DNA of 64,000 nt from Candidatus Desulforudis audaxviator MP104C (GTDB lineage Bacteria; Bacillota; Desulfotomaculia; Desulfotomaculales; Desulforudaceae), in the NCBI RefSeq assembly GCF_000018425.1, contig NC_010424.1:310001-374000 (forward strand), read 5' to 3'. A model generated the notes under the pieces. The model worked only from the letters and a program-made list of their open reading frames with translations, ran no database searches and was not told where the DNA came from. Positions 9,518 to 18,966 of the stretch are shown here, in pieces (positions within the stretch are counted from its first letter, which is position 1; each line of letters begins with the position of its first letter). The position numbers and the translations under genes are program-made.

Positions 9518-11362
9518 GTGGAGCCGGCGGAAAAAGTCAAACACTTCCCCGACAAACCCGGGGTGTACCTCTTCCGCGGCGCGCGCGGCGAGGTGCTGTA
9601 CGTTGGCAAGGCCGTATCCCTCAAAAACCGGGTGCGGTCTTATTTCACCGGGGCGCGGAGCGACAAGGTTCAAGCGCTGGTCGGCAAGACGCGGGACGTG
9701 GAGTGTCTGGTCACCGGATCGGAAATCGAGGCCCTGATCCTGGAGTCGAACCTGATTAAGGAGCACCGGCCGCGCTACAACGTGGTGCTCAAGGACGACA
9801 AGAGCTACCCGTACCTGAAGGTGACCGTCCAGGAGGAGTACCCACGCATCTTCCTGACGCGCGCCCAGCCGCGCGACGGGGCCCGGTACTTCGGCCCCTA
9901 CCCGAGCGCAGCGGCGGTGCACGAGACGGTGCGGCTCCTGAAAAAACTCTTCCCGCTCCGTTCCTGCCGCCAGACCCGCTTCAGACAGCAGCGCCCGTGC
10001 CTGAACCACCACATCGGGCGCTGCCTGGGCCCCTGTTCCGGCACGGTCGACCCCGAGCGGTACCGGGCCATGGTGCAGGAGGTGCTGCTGTTCCTGGAAG
10101 GGCGGCACGCCGACCTGGTCCGCGGCCTGGCCCGGAAGATGGAGGCGGCCGCGGCGAACCTGGAGTTCGAGCGGGCGGCCGAACTGCGCGACCAGCTCCG
10201 GGCCGTCGAACAGGTGCTGGCCCGGCAGAGCATCGTGTCCCCGGGACGGGAGGATCGGGACGTGCTCGCGCTGGCCCGGGACGGAAACCGGGGCCGCGTG
10301 ATTGTGCTGGAAATCAGGGACGGCAAGCTACTCGGGCGGCACAGCCTGGACCTGCAGGGGATCGCGGAACGGTCGGACGCCGAGGTGCTGGCCGCCTTTT
10401 TGAAGCAGTACTACCGGGAGGCCGGTTTGATTCCGCCAGAGGTGCTGCTCCCTGTCCCGCTGGGCGAGGAACAAGGGTTGATTGCCGAGTGGCTGGGACT
10501 GCGCCGGCAGGGCCGCGTCCGGCTGCACGTGCCCCGGCGTGGGCGCAAGCGTGAACTGGTCCGCCTGGCCGAGCAAAACGCCGCCGAGGCCCGGGCCCAG
10601 ATGGAATTTGAGCGCGACGCGGGGGAGGCCCTGGCCGAACTGGCCGCTGTCCTGGGGCTGGACCAGGCCCCGGCCCGCCTGGAAGGGTATGACATTTCCA
10701 ACCTCCAGGGCGCCCAGACGGTGGGCGTCATGGTCGTTTTCGAGGACGGCCGCCCGGCCCCCGGCGAGTACCGGCAGTTCCGGGTGCGGGAGACCGCCGG
10801 AACCCCGAACGATTTCGCCGCCATGCGCGAGGTGGTGGCCCGCCGTTTCGCCCGGGCCCGGGAAGAGGGGAAACTGATCGCCACGGGGCGGCTTTCGTCT
10901 CGCGACGCCCGGTTCCATCGCTTGCCCGACCTGGTGCTCGTCGATGGGGGCAAGGGTCAGCTGAGCGCGGCCCTGGAAGGCCTGCGCGAAACCGGATTCG
11001 AAGCCGTGCCCGTGTTTGCCCTGACCAAGGAAGAGGAAAAGATCTTCGCCCCGGGCCGCAGTGACCCTGTGCCGGTGCCCCCGGGTTCCCAGGCCCTGTT
11101 CCTCCTGCAGCACCTGCGCGACGAGGCCCACCGGTTCGCCGTCGACACCCACCGCCGGACCCGTTCCCGGGAAAGCCTGCGCTCTCTGCTGGAGGAGATC
11201 GACGGCATTGGCCCGGCGCGGCGCCGCGCCCTGCAGAAAGCCTTCCCGTCCCTGGACGCCCTGAAGGGGGCGACACTGGCGGAACTGGCCGCCGTCCCGT
11301 CCATGAACCGCAAGGCCGCCCAGGCCGTGTACGACTACTTCCAAGACACTCCCACTGAATAG
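9518..11362 (+). CDS. uvrC: Excinuclease ABC subunit C
   Basis: UvrC makes the two incisions around a lesion. The 614-residue product begins with a GIY-YIG nuclease domain (GVYLFRGARGEVLYVGKA, then LIKEHRPRYNVVLKDDKSYP), has a cysteine-containing CLNHHIGRCLGPCSG region, a UVR motif (ANLEFERAAELRDQLRAVE) that binds UvrB, the RNase H-like 3' nuclease half (LEGYDISNLQG...LPDLVLVDGGKGQL) and ends in tandem helix-hairpin-helix motifs (EIDGIGPARRRALQKAF). GTG at 9518 follows AGGTGGAGGG at six bases. Transcription probably continues from uvrBA through the palindrome between uvrA and uvrC, if that is not a full terminator. Confidence 0.96.
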   Translation: MEPAEKVKHFPDKPGVYLFRGARGEVLYVGKAVSLKNRVRSYFTGARSDKVQALVGKTRDVECLVTGSEIEALILESNLIKEHRPRYNVVLKDDKSYPYLKVTVQEEYPRIFLTRAQPRDGARYFGPYPSAAAVHETVRLLKKLFPLRSCRQTRFRQQRPCLNHHIGRCLGPCSGTVDPERYRAMVQEVLLFLEGRHADLVRGLARKMEAAAANLEFERAAELRDQLRAVEQVLARQSIVSPGREDRDVLALARDGNRGRVIVLEIRDGKLLGRHSLDLQGIAERSDAEVLAAFLKQYYREAGLIPPEVLLPVPLGEEQGLIAEWLGLRRQGRVRLHVPRRGRKRELVRLAEQNAAEARAQMEFERDAGEALAELAAVLGLDQAPARLEGYDISNLQGAQTVGVMVVFEDGRPAPGEYRQFRVRETAGTPNDFAAMREVVARRFARAREEGKLIATGRLSSRDARFHRLPDLVLVDGGKGQLSAALEGLRETGFEAVPVFALTKEEEKIFAPGRSDPVPVPPGSQALFLLQHLRDEAHRFAVDTHRRTRSRESLRSLLEEIDGIGPARRRALQKAFPSLDALKGATLAELAAVPSMNRKAAQAVYDYFQDTPTE

Positions 11363-11384
11363 CGGCCGGTTTCGGCCGCTATTC
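11357..11384 (+). terminator. Strong hairpin at the end of uvrC
   Basis: GAATAGCGGCC and GGCCGCTATTC form an 11-bp stem that includes the uvrC stop codon. No run of T follows, so whether it terminates transcription or protects the 3' end of the message is open. Confidence 0.45.
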
Positions 11385-11582
11385 AAACCTTGCCTTCGAC
11401 CGGGAAGGTATCCGGTGCCGGCCATCGAACTTGGATCACACGGTGTATCAACGTTCTCTGGATAAACCCGGCCTCCCTGAAGGAACATGACAGGAGAGGT
11501 TTACGTCTGGGGCCGGAAAAAGACCGAGGCGGAAAAGACCGGCGGACTTCGGTCCGTGTCCGCGCGCAGAGGGGGTTTTTGT

Positions 11583-12392
11583 TTGCCGGACTACAGGTTG
11601 GTGGCCGTCGACCTGGACGACACCCTGCTCACGAGCGGGCTGGAGGTTTCGCCGCGCGCGGGGCGGGCGATCAGCCGCGCCCAGGCGCTGGGTGTGGTGG
11701 TCACCCTGGCGACCGGGCGGATGTATCTTTCTGCGGTGCCGTTCGCGCGCCGCCTGGGCATTGACGCTCCGATCATCACTTACCAGGGCGCGCTGGTAAA
11801 GCACCCGGTGACCGGCGCTGAGCTTCTGCACCGGGCGCTGGCGAACGACACCGCTCGGGCCGTGATCGAACGCCTGCGAGCCTATGGCTACCATCTCAAT
11901 GTGTACCTGGACGACCAGCTCTACATGGAAGTCCTGACCGAACTCGGCAAAAGGTACGCCGACCTCTCCCGGGTTGAAGCCCACCCGGTGGGCGATCTCC
12001 TGGTCTACCTCGGCGACCGCAACCCGACCAAGGTGCTGGCCATCGGCGGCGAGGACGAAATCGAGCGCCTGGAGCAGGAGATGATCGCCCTTTTCCCGGC
12101 GGAGCGGGTGCACATCACCCGTTCGAAGCCCAAGTTCCTGGAGTTTTCCCACCCCCTGGCCACCAAGGGCCGGGCGCTGCAGTACCTGGCGGCGTACTAC
12201 GGCATCCCGCGGGAGGCGGTGATGGCGATCGGCGACGGTTACAACGACCTGGACATGGTGGCCTGGGCCGGGCTGGGCATAATGATGGACAACGCCCGGG
12301 ACGAGGTCAAACGGTATGCGGACCACGTCACGGCGTCCAACGACGCGGACGGCGTGGCCGAGGCCATCGAACGGTTCGTGCTCGGCAGGTAG
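11583..12392 (+). CDS. Cof-type HAD-superfamily phosphatase
   Basis: A 269-residue HAD hydrolase of the Cof (IIB) subfamily, usually dephosphorylating sugar phosphates or flavin/pyridoxal phosphates. Motif I is AVDLDDTLL near the N-terminus, motif II is VVTLATGR, a lysine lies in the ATKGRALQYL segment, and motif IV is GDGYNDLDMVAWAG. The TTG at 11583 is chosen because AGAGGGGG precedes it at about seven bases and because the family starts right before motif I; an ATG at 11487 would add 32 residues not seen in the family. Between uvrC and this gene lies a CGGAC-TTCG-GTCCG hairpin (about 11544-11557). It forms a likely pair with the ROK kinase gene 43 bases downstream. Substrate not predictable. 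Confidence 0.87.
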   Translation: MPDYRLVAVDLDDTLLTSGLEVSPRAGRAISRAQALGVVVTLATGRMYLSAVPFARRLGIDAPIITYQGALVKHPVTGAELLHRALANDTARAVIERLRAYGYHLNVYLDDQLYMEVLTELGKRYADLSRVEAHPVGDLLVYLGDRNPTKVLAIGGEDEIERLEQEMIALFPAERVHITRSKPKFLEFSHPLATKGRALQYLAAYYGIPREAVMAIGDGYNDLDMVAWAGLGIMMDNARDEVKRYADHVTASNDADGVAEAIERFVLGR

Positions 12393-12435
12393 CGGCGGGG
12401 GCAACCGGCAGAAACATAGGAAGCGGGGTGGGCAC

Positions 12436-13401
12436 ATGCCCGGATACGTAGTCGGGGTGGACCTGGGCGGCACCAAAATATACACATTGCTGGCCACGGT
12501 GGAAGGCACGGTCGCGGCTGAGGCGGAGGTACCGACCGCGGCCGGGCGGGGATACGAAGCCGTTTTGGACCAGATCGCGGACACGGTGGTCGCGGTCGCA
12601 GCACAGGCTGGCGTGAAACCGGAAAATGTCCGGGCTGTGGGGGTCGGGGCGCCCGGACCGCTTGACCCGGATACCGGGATCGTTCACCAGGCGCCCAACC
12701 TGGGCTGGAAAGAAGCGCCCCTGCGGGCCGACCTGGAGGCGCGCCTTCAACTCCCCGTATGCCTCGAGAACGACGCGAACCTCGGCGCCCTTGGCGAGCA
12801 CACTTTCGGCGCGGGGAGAGACTGCAACGAACTGGTGTACGTCACCGTCAGCACCGGAATCGGCGGCGGGCTCATCCTGAGGGGGGAGATCTACGGCGGG
12901 GTGGGCGGCGGAGCGGGCGAGATCGGGCACATCACCGTGGTGCCCGGCGGCCCGGGCTGCCGCTGCGGGAGCAGGGGGTGCCTGGAGGCGGTGGCCTCCG
13001 GTACGGCCATCGCGCTTCGGGCCCGGGAACTGCTGGACAAAGGTGCGGGTGCGGGCGCCGGCATCCTGGCCCTGGCGGGCGGGGAAGCGGAGGCCGTTAC
13101 GGCCGCGACCGTGGCCCGCGCGGCCGAAGCGGGTGACCCGGAGGCGCGCGCCATCCTGGATGAGGCCGCCTGGCACCTGGGGACCGGGCTGGCTGCCGTC
13201 GTCAACCTCCTGAACCCGTGTCGGATCGTGCTGGGCGGCGGGGTGATGAAGAGCGGCCGACTGCTGTGGGACCGAATGGACCGCTCCCTGCGGGAACAGG
13301 CCTTGGATGCGGCCTACCGCCGGGTGCGGCTGGTACCGGGCGCGCTGGGCGCGCGGGCGGGCGCCTTGGGTGCGGTCACCCTGGCCCTGCGCAGCAGATA
13401 A
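12436..13401 (+). CDS. ROK-family sugar kinase (glucokinase-like)
   Basis: 321 residues. The nucleotide site GVDLGGTKI is at the N-terminus, ENDANLGALGE supplies the catalytic aspartate, and the ROK zinc site is present as GEIGHITV...CRCGSRGCLEAV. These features define ROK kinases, most often glucokinase or N-acetylmannosamine/fructokinase. In a row with glycogen debranching enzyme, PGI/PMI and a Cof phosphatase, glucose phosphorylation is the most economical reading. The ATG at 12436 has a G-rich SD (GCGGGGTGGG) and family-typical N-terminus. No HTH precedes the kinase domain, so it is not a ROK repressor. Confidence 0.88.
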   Translation: MPGYVVGVDLGGTKIYTLLATVEGTVAAEAEVPTAAGRGYEAVLDQIADTVVAVAAQAGVKPENVRAVGVGAPGPLDPDTGIVHQAPNLGWKEAPLRADLEARLQLPVCLENDANLGALGEHTFGAGRDCNELVYVTVSTGIGGGLILRGEIYGGVGGGAGEIGHITVVPGGPGCRCGSRGCLEAVASGTAIALRARELLDKGAGAGAGILALAGGEAEAVTAATVARAAEAGDPEARAILDEAAWHLGTGLAAVVNLLNPCRIVLGGGVMKSGRLLWDRMDRSLREQALDAAYRRVRLVPGALGARAGALGAVTLALRSR

Positions 13402-13672
13402 GCGTGGGGGTTTGGTGTATACTTCCAATGTGGCGGCGGAACGCATCAAGGAAATGATCAACCAATAGGCCGCCGGTTCATTGGCGAAACCGACAAGAAC
13501 AATACGTTGGCACTCTGTTTTTTAGTCGACCGGGTCTATAACCGGGAAGGGAATTCGAGGGCTGTGCCCGAACATGGTAAAGATAAACAATTGGTAAGGT
13601 GAAGCGGTTTACTCATCAGGCTCCGGTAAACACTAGGGTGAGAAAAGACTAAAACCAGGCCCGGCTTCGGGG
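13402..13672. other. Intergenic region between the ROK kinase and debranching enzyme
   Basis: 271 bases. A 17-codon frame starts GTG at 13415 and reads VYTSNVAAERIKEMINQ before TAG at 13466; it has a G-rich upstream stretch and a plausible amphipathic helix, but nothing shows that it is made. I see no clear promoter or RNA motif in the rest. Confidence 0.4.
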
Positions 13673-15691
13673 ATGACGTTGTTTATGCATTTCGGCAAGG
13701 CTGATTGGCGGGACTTCGACCGCGGCACCGAAAAAGAGTGGCTCGTCACCAACGGTCTGGGCGGCTTCGGCTGCGGCACCTTGATCGGGGCCAACACGCG
13801 GCGGTACCACGGTCTGCTGGTGGCTGCACTCACCCCGCCCACCGGGCGGTTGCTCCTGTGGTCCAAACTGGACGAGCGTTTCGTGGCTGGCGGGGAGGTT
13901 TTCAACCTGGCGGTGAACCAGGCGGGAGGGCGGGTGACCGAGAGCGGTTTTATCCACCTGCAGCGGGTGAAGGTCGACCCGTTCCCGCAGTTCGTGTACG
14001 CTTTCAGGGACGTGTCGGTTGAGAAGACGGTGTTCATGGTACACGGGAAGAACGCGACCGTGGTAGTGTACCGGGTCAGAAACGGCGCCGCGCCCGCGCG
14101 GATGATCCTGGTGCCCCTGGTGAACTGCCGGGACTACCACGGCAACACGTACCGGGACCAGGTGTCCTTTGACGTCCGGCAGGGGGCACGGGGGGTCGAG
14201 GTCCAACCGGCCGCTGGCGGGCCGATCCTACACTTACGGGCCACCGCCGGGGATTTTACGCTTCAGCCCGACTGGTACCTGGGGGTGTACTATGCGGCGG
14301 AGGCCGAAAGGGGCTTGAATCCGAGCGAAGATCACTTCATACCCGGTTTTTTCGAAGTGGAGTTCGGACCTGGCGAGGAGCGGGTCTTCGCGGTGACGGG
14401 CGGCCTGGAGCCGTTGGATTTGAACCCGGAGGCGGCCCTTAGGGAACAGCGGGCGCGGCTGGATGAACTGGTGCGGCGCGCCGGGTATGACGATTGGTTT
14501 GCCCGGCGGCTGGTGCGGGCCGGCGATGCCTTTATTGCCCACCGGCGGTCGACCGGAAAAACCACGATCATCGCCGGGTATCCCTGGTTCACCGACTGGG
14601 GCCGGGACGCGATGATCGCCTTGCCCGGGCTGACTCTGGTGACCAAGCGCTTCGCCACGGCCCGGGAGATCCTGGAGACCTTCGCCCGTTACGCTGAGGG
14701 GGGTTTGATCCCCAACTTTTTTCCGGACTCCGGGGAAAGACCGCTGTACAACACGGTCGACGCTGCGCTCTGGTTCTGCCACGCGGCCTATCGGTACCTG
14801 GTTTACACCGGGGACGACTCCTTCATTCGGAAGCATATCTGGCCGGTGCTGCAGGATATTATTAAATGTTACTTCGAGGGCACGGAGTACAACATCGGCG
14901 CCGACGCGGACGGGCTGATCCGGGCCGGCGGCCCCGGGGTGCAGTTGACCTGGATGGACGCCAAGGTGAACGACTGGGTGGTCACCCCCCGGCACGGGAA
15001 ACCGGTCGAGGTCCAGGCCCTCTGGTACAACGCCCTGCGCGTGTCGGAAACGCTGGGGCGCCGGTACGGTCTCCCGGAAGCCGGGCCGGGTCTGGCCGGG
15101 AAGGTGCGGGAGAGCTTCCGGCGGGAGTTCTGGCGGCCCGAAGGCGACTACCTGTACGACGTCGTCGGGGATGAAGAAAAGGACGGGAGCCTGCGCCCAA
15201 ACCAGATTCTGTCCCTGTCCTTGGCGTTTCCGGTGCTCGATCCGGTCCGGGAGGGCAGAAACATCGTCCGGGCGGTCTGGCGGGAGCTTTACGCCCACTA
15301 CGGCCTGCGGTCCCTGGCGCCTCGCGATCCCCGTTACCGGGGGGTGTACCGGGGGGACCGCCTGGCGCGGGACGGCGCCTACCACCAGGGCACGGCCTGG
15401 AGCTGGCTGATGGGCCCGTTCATCACGGCCTACCGGCGGGTTCACGGGTACTCGTACGCTTCCCGGGTGCGGGCTGGAGCGTTCTTGGCCCCCTTCCGTG
15501 ACCACCTGCGCGATCATGGAATCGGTTCGGTGTCCGAGATTTTCGACGGTGACGAGCCGGTGGTGCCGCGGGGCTGTTTCGCCCAGGCCTGGGGCGTGGC
15601 CGAGGTGCTCCGGGCCTACGTAGAGGACGTGCTCGAAGAAAGTCCAGAGACTCAGCGGATAATGGCGGAAGAATTGCGCACCGGCGGCTGA
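13673..15691 (+). CDS. Glycogen debranching enzyme (amylo-alpha-1,6-glucosidase type)
   Basis: A 672-residue archaeal/bacterial-type debranching enzyme that hydrolyses alpha-1,6 branch points. The N-terminal beta domain starts with EWLVTNGLGGFGCGTLIGAN followed by TRRYHGLLVAAL, the standard GDE_N signature. The C-terminal (alpha/alpha)6 catalytic domain shows GYPWFTDWGRDAMIALPG with the acidic DWGRD catalytic region, NTVDAALWFCHA, and HQGTAWSWLMGPF. A second in-frame ATG at 13685 (HFGKADWRDF) may be the actual start. Neighbouring sugar-kinase and isomerase genes suggest that the released glucose enters glycolysis, whose genes follow a few kilobases on. Confidence 0.92.
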   Translation: MTLFMHFGKADWRDFDRGTEKEWLVTNGLGGFGCGTLIGANTRRYHGLLVAALTPPTGRLLLWSKLDERFVAGGEVFNLAVNQAGGRVTESGFIHLQRVKVDPFPQFVYAFRDVSVEKTVFMVHGKNATVVVYRVRNGAAPARMILVPLVNCRDYHGNTYRDQVSFDVRQGARGVEVQPAAGGPILHLRATAGDFTLQPDWYLGVYYAAEAERGLNPSEDHFIPGFFEVEFGPGEERVFAVTGGLEPLDLNPEAALREQRARLDELVRRAGYDDWFARRLVRAGDAFIAHRRSTGKTTIIAGYPWFTDWGRDAMIALPGLTLVTKRFATAREILETFARYAEGGLIPNFFPDSGERPLYNTVDAALWFCHAAYRYLVYTGDDSFIRKHIWPVLQDIIKCYFEGTEYNIGADADGLIRAGGPGVQLTWMDAKVNDWVVTPRHGKPVEVQALWYNALRVSETLGRRYGLPEAGPGLAGKVRESFRREFWRPEGDYLYDVVGDEEKDGSLRPNQILSLSLAFPVLDPVREGRNIVRAVWRELYAHYGLRSLAPRDPRYRGVYRGDRLARDGAYHQGTAWSWLMGPFITAYRRVHGYSYASRVRAGAFLAPFRDHLRDHGIGSVSEIFDGDEPVVPRGCFAQAWGVAEVLRAYVEDVLEESPETQRIMAEELRTGG

Positions 15692-15710
15692 CCCCCCCGG
15701 CTGAAAGGGT

Positions 15711-15802
15711 GAAAAAGGTGTCAAAAAAGGTGTCAGACACCTTTTTGGTCACCCGGGAGAGGAGAAAGTCAGGGAAGGTAAAAAGGTGTCAGACACCTTT
15801 TT
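15711..15802. repeat. Two REP-like palindromes, GGTGTC type (copy 2)
   Basis: Two copies of AAAAAGGTGTC-A-GACACCTTTTT lie at 15724-15746 and 15780-15802, and a half copy (AAAAAGGTGTC) precedes them at 15712. The second copy is preceded by GAAAGTCAGGGAAGGT, closely matching the flank (GAAAGTCAAAGAAGGT) of the GGGGCC-type copies elsewhere. They fill the gap between the debranching enzyme and PGI/PMI genes. Confidence 0.8.
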
Positions 15803-15823
15803 GGTATGGAGGGAGGAAGAGGC

Positions 15824-16891
15824 ATGGTGAGTGGTGTTTTGGATAACCCACGGGAGTTGAGCGCGCTGGACTCCATGGGGATGTTCCAGGCGGCCTGGAA
15901 TCTGCCCGAGCAGTGCGAAAAAGCCTGGTCGCTGGTCGGGGAAGCATCTCTGCCGGAAGTCGCGGACTGGCGGCAGATCCTGGTGACGGGTCTCGGGGGT
16001 TCGGCCATCGGCGGGGACTTGCTGCGGGTGTTCGCCGCGGACAAACTGCACCTCCCGGTGCTGGTCAACCGGGACTACACACTGCCGTGGTTCGTGAACA
16101 AGTACACCTTCGTCTTCGCGGTCAGTTATTCCGGGAACACCGAGGAGACCCTAAGCGCCTACGACGCGGCGCGGGAGCGGGGGGCGTCCGTGGTGGCGAT
16201 CACCGCCGGCGGAAAACTGGGGGAGAAGGCGGCCGCCGACGGTCAAACGGTGATCCGGGTGCCTGGGGGTATCGCCCCGCGCGCGGCAACCGGGTACCTT
16301 TTCATCCCGATGGTGGCCGTGCTCGAGCGGCTGGGGTTTTTTTCCGGGATGCAGGCCGAGGTCGAAGGCCTTTCGGCACACCTGCAGGAACTCCGCGACC
16401 GGTACGGCCCCCAGACGGCGACCCGCGAAAACCTGGCCAAGCAGTTGGCGCTTAACCTTCAAGGCCGCCTGCCCGTGATCTGGGGTGCCTCGGGCACCAC
16501 CGAGGTGGTCGCCCAGCGTTGGAAGGGACAGTTCAACGAGAACGCCAAGGCGCCCGCCTACTGGAATGTGTTCCCCGAACTGAACCACAACGAGGTGGTC
16601 GGGTTTGAACAGCCCGAGGACCTCCTGGGCCGGATCTGGATCATCATCCTGAAAGACGACGCCGATCACCCGCGGGTACGGCTTCGGATGAAAATCACCC
16701 GGGAAATGGTCAGCAAGGCGGCCGGCCTGACCGAGGTTTTCGCCTCCGGCCCCACCGAGCTGGCGCGGCTCTATTCCTTGATTTATCTGGGAGATTACGC
16801 TAGCATGTATGTGGCGGCACTGGCGGGGATCGACCCCGGCCCGGTGCGGGTGATCGATTATCTCAAGAACGAACTGGCCAAACACGAATAG
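15824..16891 (+). CDS. Bifunctional phosphoglucose/phosphomannose isomerase
   Basis: A 355-residue SIS-domain isomerase of the PGI/PMI family, interconverting glucose-6-P, mannose-6-P and fructose-6-P. GLGGSAIGGDLLR marks the first SIS domain, FAVSYSGNTEETLSAYD is the phosphate-binding loop, and the C-terminal ELNHNEVVGFEQP segment carries catalytic Glu and His as in the crenarchaeal/bacterial PGI/PMI family. The ATG at 15824 follows GGAGGAAGAGGC. It begins right after the palindromic repeats. With no separate pgi gene in view, it probably provides the isomerase step for the nearby glycolytic genes. Confidence 0.9.
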   Translation: MVSGVLDNPRELSALDSMGMFQAAWNLPEQCEKAWSLVGEASLPEVADWRQILVTGLGGSAIGGDLLRVFAADKLHLPVLVNRDYTLPWFVNKYTFVFAVSYSGNTEETLSAYDAARERGASVVAITAGGKLGEKAAADGQTVIRVPGGIAPRAATGYLFIPMVAVLERLGFFSGMQAEVEGLSAHLQELRDRYGPQTATRENLAKQLALNLQGRLPVIWGASGTTEVVAQRWKGQFNENAKAPAYWNVFPELNHNEVVGFEQPEDLLGRIWIIILKDDADHPRVRLRMKITREMVSKAAGLTEVFASGPTELARLYSLIYLGDYASMYVAALAGIDPGPVRVIDYLKNELAKHE

Positions 16892-16903
16892 GGATGATGA
16901 GTC

Positions 16904-17788
16904 ATGGCGGGGACCAGGCTCCTGATTGTTACTGGTCTGTCCGGGGCGGGTAAGACTCAGGCCGTACGATGTCTGGAGGACCTTGGGTTCTTTTGCGTTG
17001 ACAATTTGCCCCCAAAGCTCATACCCAAGTTTGCCGAGCTTTGCGCCCAGACCACGGGTAAAATTGAGCGGATCGCCCTGGTGGTCGACATCCGGGGCGG
17101 GGAGTTCTTTGCCACCGTACTGGATGTGCTGAAGGACCTTAAAAATCAGGGCCTGCGGTACGAGATCCTGTACCTGGAGGCCTCAAACGAGACCCTGGTG
17201 CGCCGCTTCAAGGAGTCCAGGCGCCCGCACCCGTTGAGCACATCGGGGGAGATCGTGGAAGGGATCGAGGCCGAACGGCTGGCACTGCGGGAACTGCGCG
17301 GCTTGGCCCACAAAATCATTGACACCTCCAACTTCTCCGTGGCCCAGCTCAAGCAGGAGATCGCCAACCTCTACGGAGGGAATGAAGACCGGGAGCGTTT
17401 GGCGATCACCGCCGTTTCCTTCGGTTACAAATACGGGATTCCCCTGGATGCGGACTTGGTCATCGACGTCCGGTTTTTGCCCAATCCCCACTATGAACCT
17501 CAACTCCAGCCCCTGACCGGGCTCGACGAGCCGGTAAGAGAGTACGTCTTCGAAGCGCCGACCACCAGCGAATTCCTCTCCCATCTGGTGAACTTGTTCG
17601 ATTTCCTAATTCCGCAGTACATCCGGGAGGGCAAGACCACGCTGACGTTGGCCATCGGATGCACGGGCGGCAAGCACCGGTCGGTAGTGCTGGCTGACTG
17701 GCTGGGAGAACAACTGCGGGAACGCAAACACCGGATCGTGGTCCGTCACCGTGACTTGGGCCGGGACGTTTCCGGCACGAATTATTAG
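16904..17788 (+). CDS. rapZ: RapZ/YvcJ family nucleotide-binding protein
   Basis: A 294-residue P-loop protein with Walker A GLSGAGKT at residues 11-18, the family block [23 protein letters not shown], and the C-terminal signature [11 protein letters not shown] with RHRDLGR. RapZ in enteric bacteria adapts RNase E to GlmZ sRNA; in Firmicutes YvcJ binds GTP/ATP and UDP-GlcNAc-related functions have been described. It lies 12 bp after PGI/PMI and just before whiA. In most Firmicutes a YvcK/CofD-like gene sits between these two; here it is missing. Confidence 0.93.
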   Translation: MAGTRLLIVTGLSGAGKTQAVRCLEDLGFFCVDNLPPKLIPKFAELCAQTTGKIERIALVVDIRGGEFFATVLDVLKDLKNQGLRYEILYLEASNETLVRRFKESRRPHPLSTSGEIVEGIEAERLALRELRGLAHKIIDTSNFSVAQLKQEIANLYGGNEDRERLAITAVSFGYKYGIPLDADLVIDVRFLPNPHYEPQLQPLTGLDEPVREYVFEAPTTSEFLSHLVNLFDFLIPQYIREGKTTLTLAIGCTGGKHRSVVLADWLGEQLRERKHRIVVRHRDLGRDVSGTNY

Positions 17789-17870
17789 ACATATATACAC
17801 TCATGAGCGATTATTTGCAGGCCAAAAGACCCTTAATGGGAATTTAAATCAGCACCATTTCAATTAATTA

Positions 17871-17879
17871 TGCTATAAT
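17871..17879 (+). promoter_or_regulatory. Extended -10 element before whiA
   Basis: TGC-TATAAT forms an extended -10 at 17871-17879 in an A/T-rich gap; the matching -35 region (AGCACC at 17851) is poor. It would start transcription about 12 bases before the whiA ribosome site. Confidence 0.55.
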
Positions 17880-17898
17880 AAGCAGCGGGAGGCAGGGC

Positions 17899-18846
17899 TT
17901 GCCCGTGTCGTTTTCTGCCCATACCAAGGACGAACTGGCCCGGATCGAGGGGTTGCCGTCTTGCTGCCGGTTGGCGGAACTGGCGGCTCTGGCCAAGCTG
18001 AACGGCCGCCTTGTACACGGACCGGCGGAACTGCTGATCGTGACGGAAAACGCGGCGATTGCCCGCAAGGTTTTCAAGGCGTTGAAGATGCAATTCAGGC
18101 TCGCCGCCCGGGTGGAAATCCGTCGCAAGCCGCGGCTGAAGAAAAACAACGAGTATCTGGTCCGGATCGGCAACCAGGACGGCTTGGGCCCCGCCCTGGA
18201 GGAAATGGGCCTGTGCACTGTTTCCCTGCGGGTCAGACCCGGTTTGAAACGGGATCTGGTGCGCCGGGAATGCTGCCGGCGGTCTTACCTCCGGGGGGCG
18301 TTCCTGGCCCGCGGTTCGGTTTCCAGCCCCCGGGGATCCTACCACCTGGAAATCACCGTCGGGGACCAGCGCATGGCGGCGGACTTATCGGGCTTGATGC
18401 GCAAGGTCGGCCTGGAGGGGCGCCTCTCCCCGCGTAAACGGGGTTGGATAGTGTACCTCAAGGACGGCGAGCAGGTGGCCGACGCGCTTAAGCTCATGGG
18501 AGCGCACGCGGCCCTGCTCGATTTTGAAAACGCCCGCGTCTACAAGGATATGCGCAACCGGGTGAACCGGCTGGTGAACTGTGACACGGCCAACCTGGGG
18601 AAAACAGTGTCGGCCGGGGTGCGCCAGGAGGAACACATCCGGCTGGTGGTGCAGCGGTTCGGCCTGGAGACGCTTTCCCCGCCGCTCCGCCAGGTGGCCC
18701 GGCTGCGCCTGCAGTATCCTGAAGTCAGCCTGCGTGAACTGGGTGAGTTGGCCCAGCCTCCCTTGAGCAAGTCTTGCGTTAACCATCGCCTGCGGAAGCT
18801 TGAACAGATCGCCGAGCATATTTTGGCTTCCAGAACCCGGAATTGA
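17899..18846 (+). CDS. whiA: DNA-binding protein WhiA
   Basis: A 315-residue WhiA homologue: a degenerate LAGLIDADG-like N-terminal part (YLRGAFLARGSVSSP...YHLEI) followed by a C-terminal helix-turn-helix (LRLQYPEVSLRELGEL, then SKSCVNHRLRKLEQIAE). WhiA controls sporulation genes in Streptomyces and affects division and chromosome segregation in Bacillus. TTG at 17899 has GGGAGG at seven bases; the GTG at 17905 is an alternative giving VSFS. It ends just before the gap promoter. Confidence 0.93.
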   Translation: MPVSFSAHTKDELARIEGLPSCCRLAELAALAKLNGRLVHGPAELLIVTENAAIARKVFKALKMQFRLAARVEIRRKPRLKKNNEYLVRIGNQDGLGPALEEMGLCTVSLRVRPGLKRDLVRRECCRRSYLRGAFLARGSVSSPRGSYHLEITVGDQRMAADLSGLMRKVGLEGRLSPRKRGWIVYLKDGEQVADALKLMGAHAALLDFENARVYKDMRNRVNRLVNCDTANLGKTVSAGVRQEEHIRLVVQRFGLETLSPPLRQVARLRLQYPEVSLRELGELAQPPLSKSCVNHRLRKLEQIAEHILASRTRN

Positions 18847-18870
18847 GCCGGACCAAACTGCATACGGGGG

Positions 18871-18899
18871 TTACCATCCACTACCCGGCCTGTTATAAT
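18871..18899 (+). promoter_or_regulatory. Promoter of the glycolytic operon (gap)
   Basis: TTACCA (18871-18876), 17-bp spacer, then TATAAT (18894-18899) preceded by TGT, making an extended -10. A transcript would carry a leader of about 60 bases before gap, containing AGGGGAGGAG. No CggR-like repressor gene is adjacent. Confidence 0.7.
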
Positions 18900-18966
18900 G
18901 TGGCCAATTATCTTTGGCCGGTTAGGCAGGACGGGAACAACTCATACTAGGGGAGGAGTACGGCTA

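Noticed and set aside
7946-10108. A 720-codon minus-strand open frame across uvrA and uvrC
   Set aside because: It is antisense to two certain genes, has a Pro/Arg/Gly/His-rich composition typical of GC-rich shadow frames, and no motif.
13415-13468. 17-codon frame after the ROK kinase gene
   Set aside because: No promoter or terminator and only a weak G-rich upstream stretch; mentioned only within the intergenic entry.
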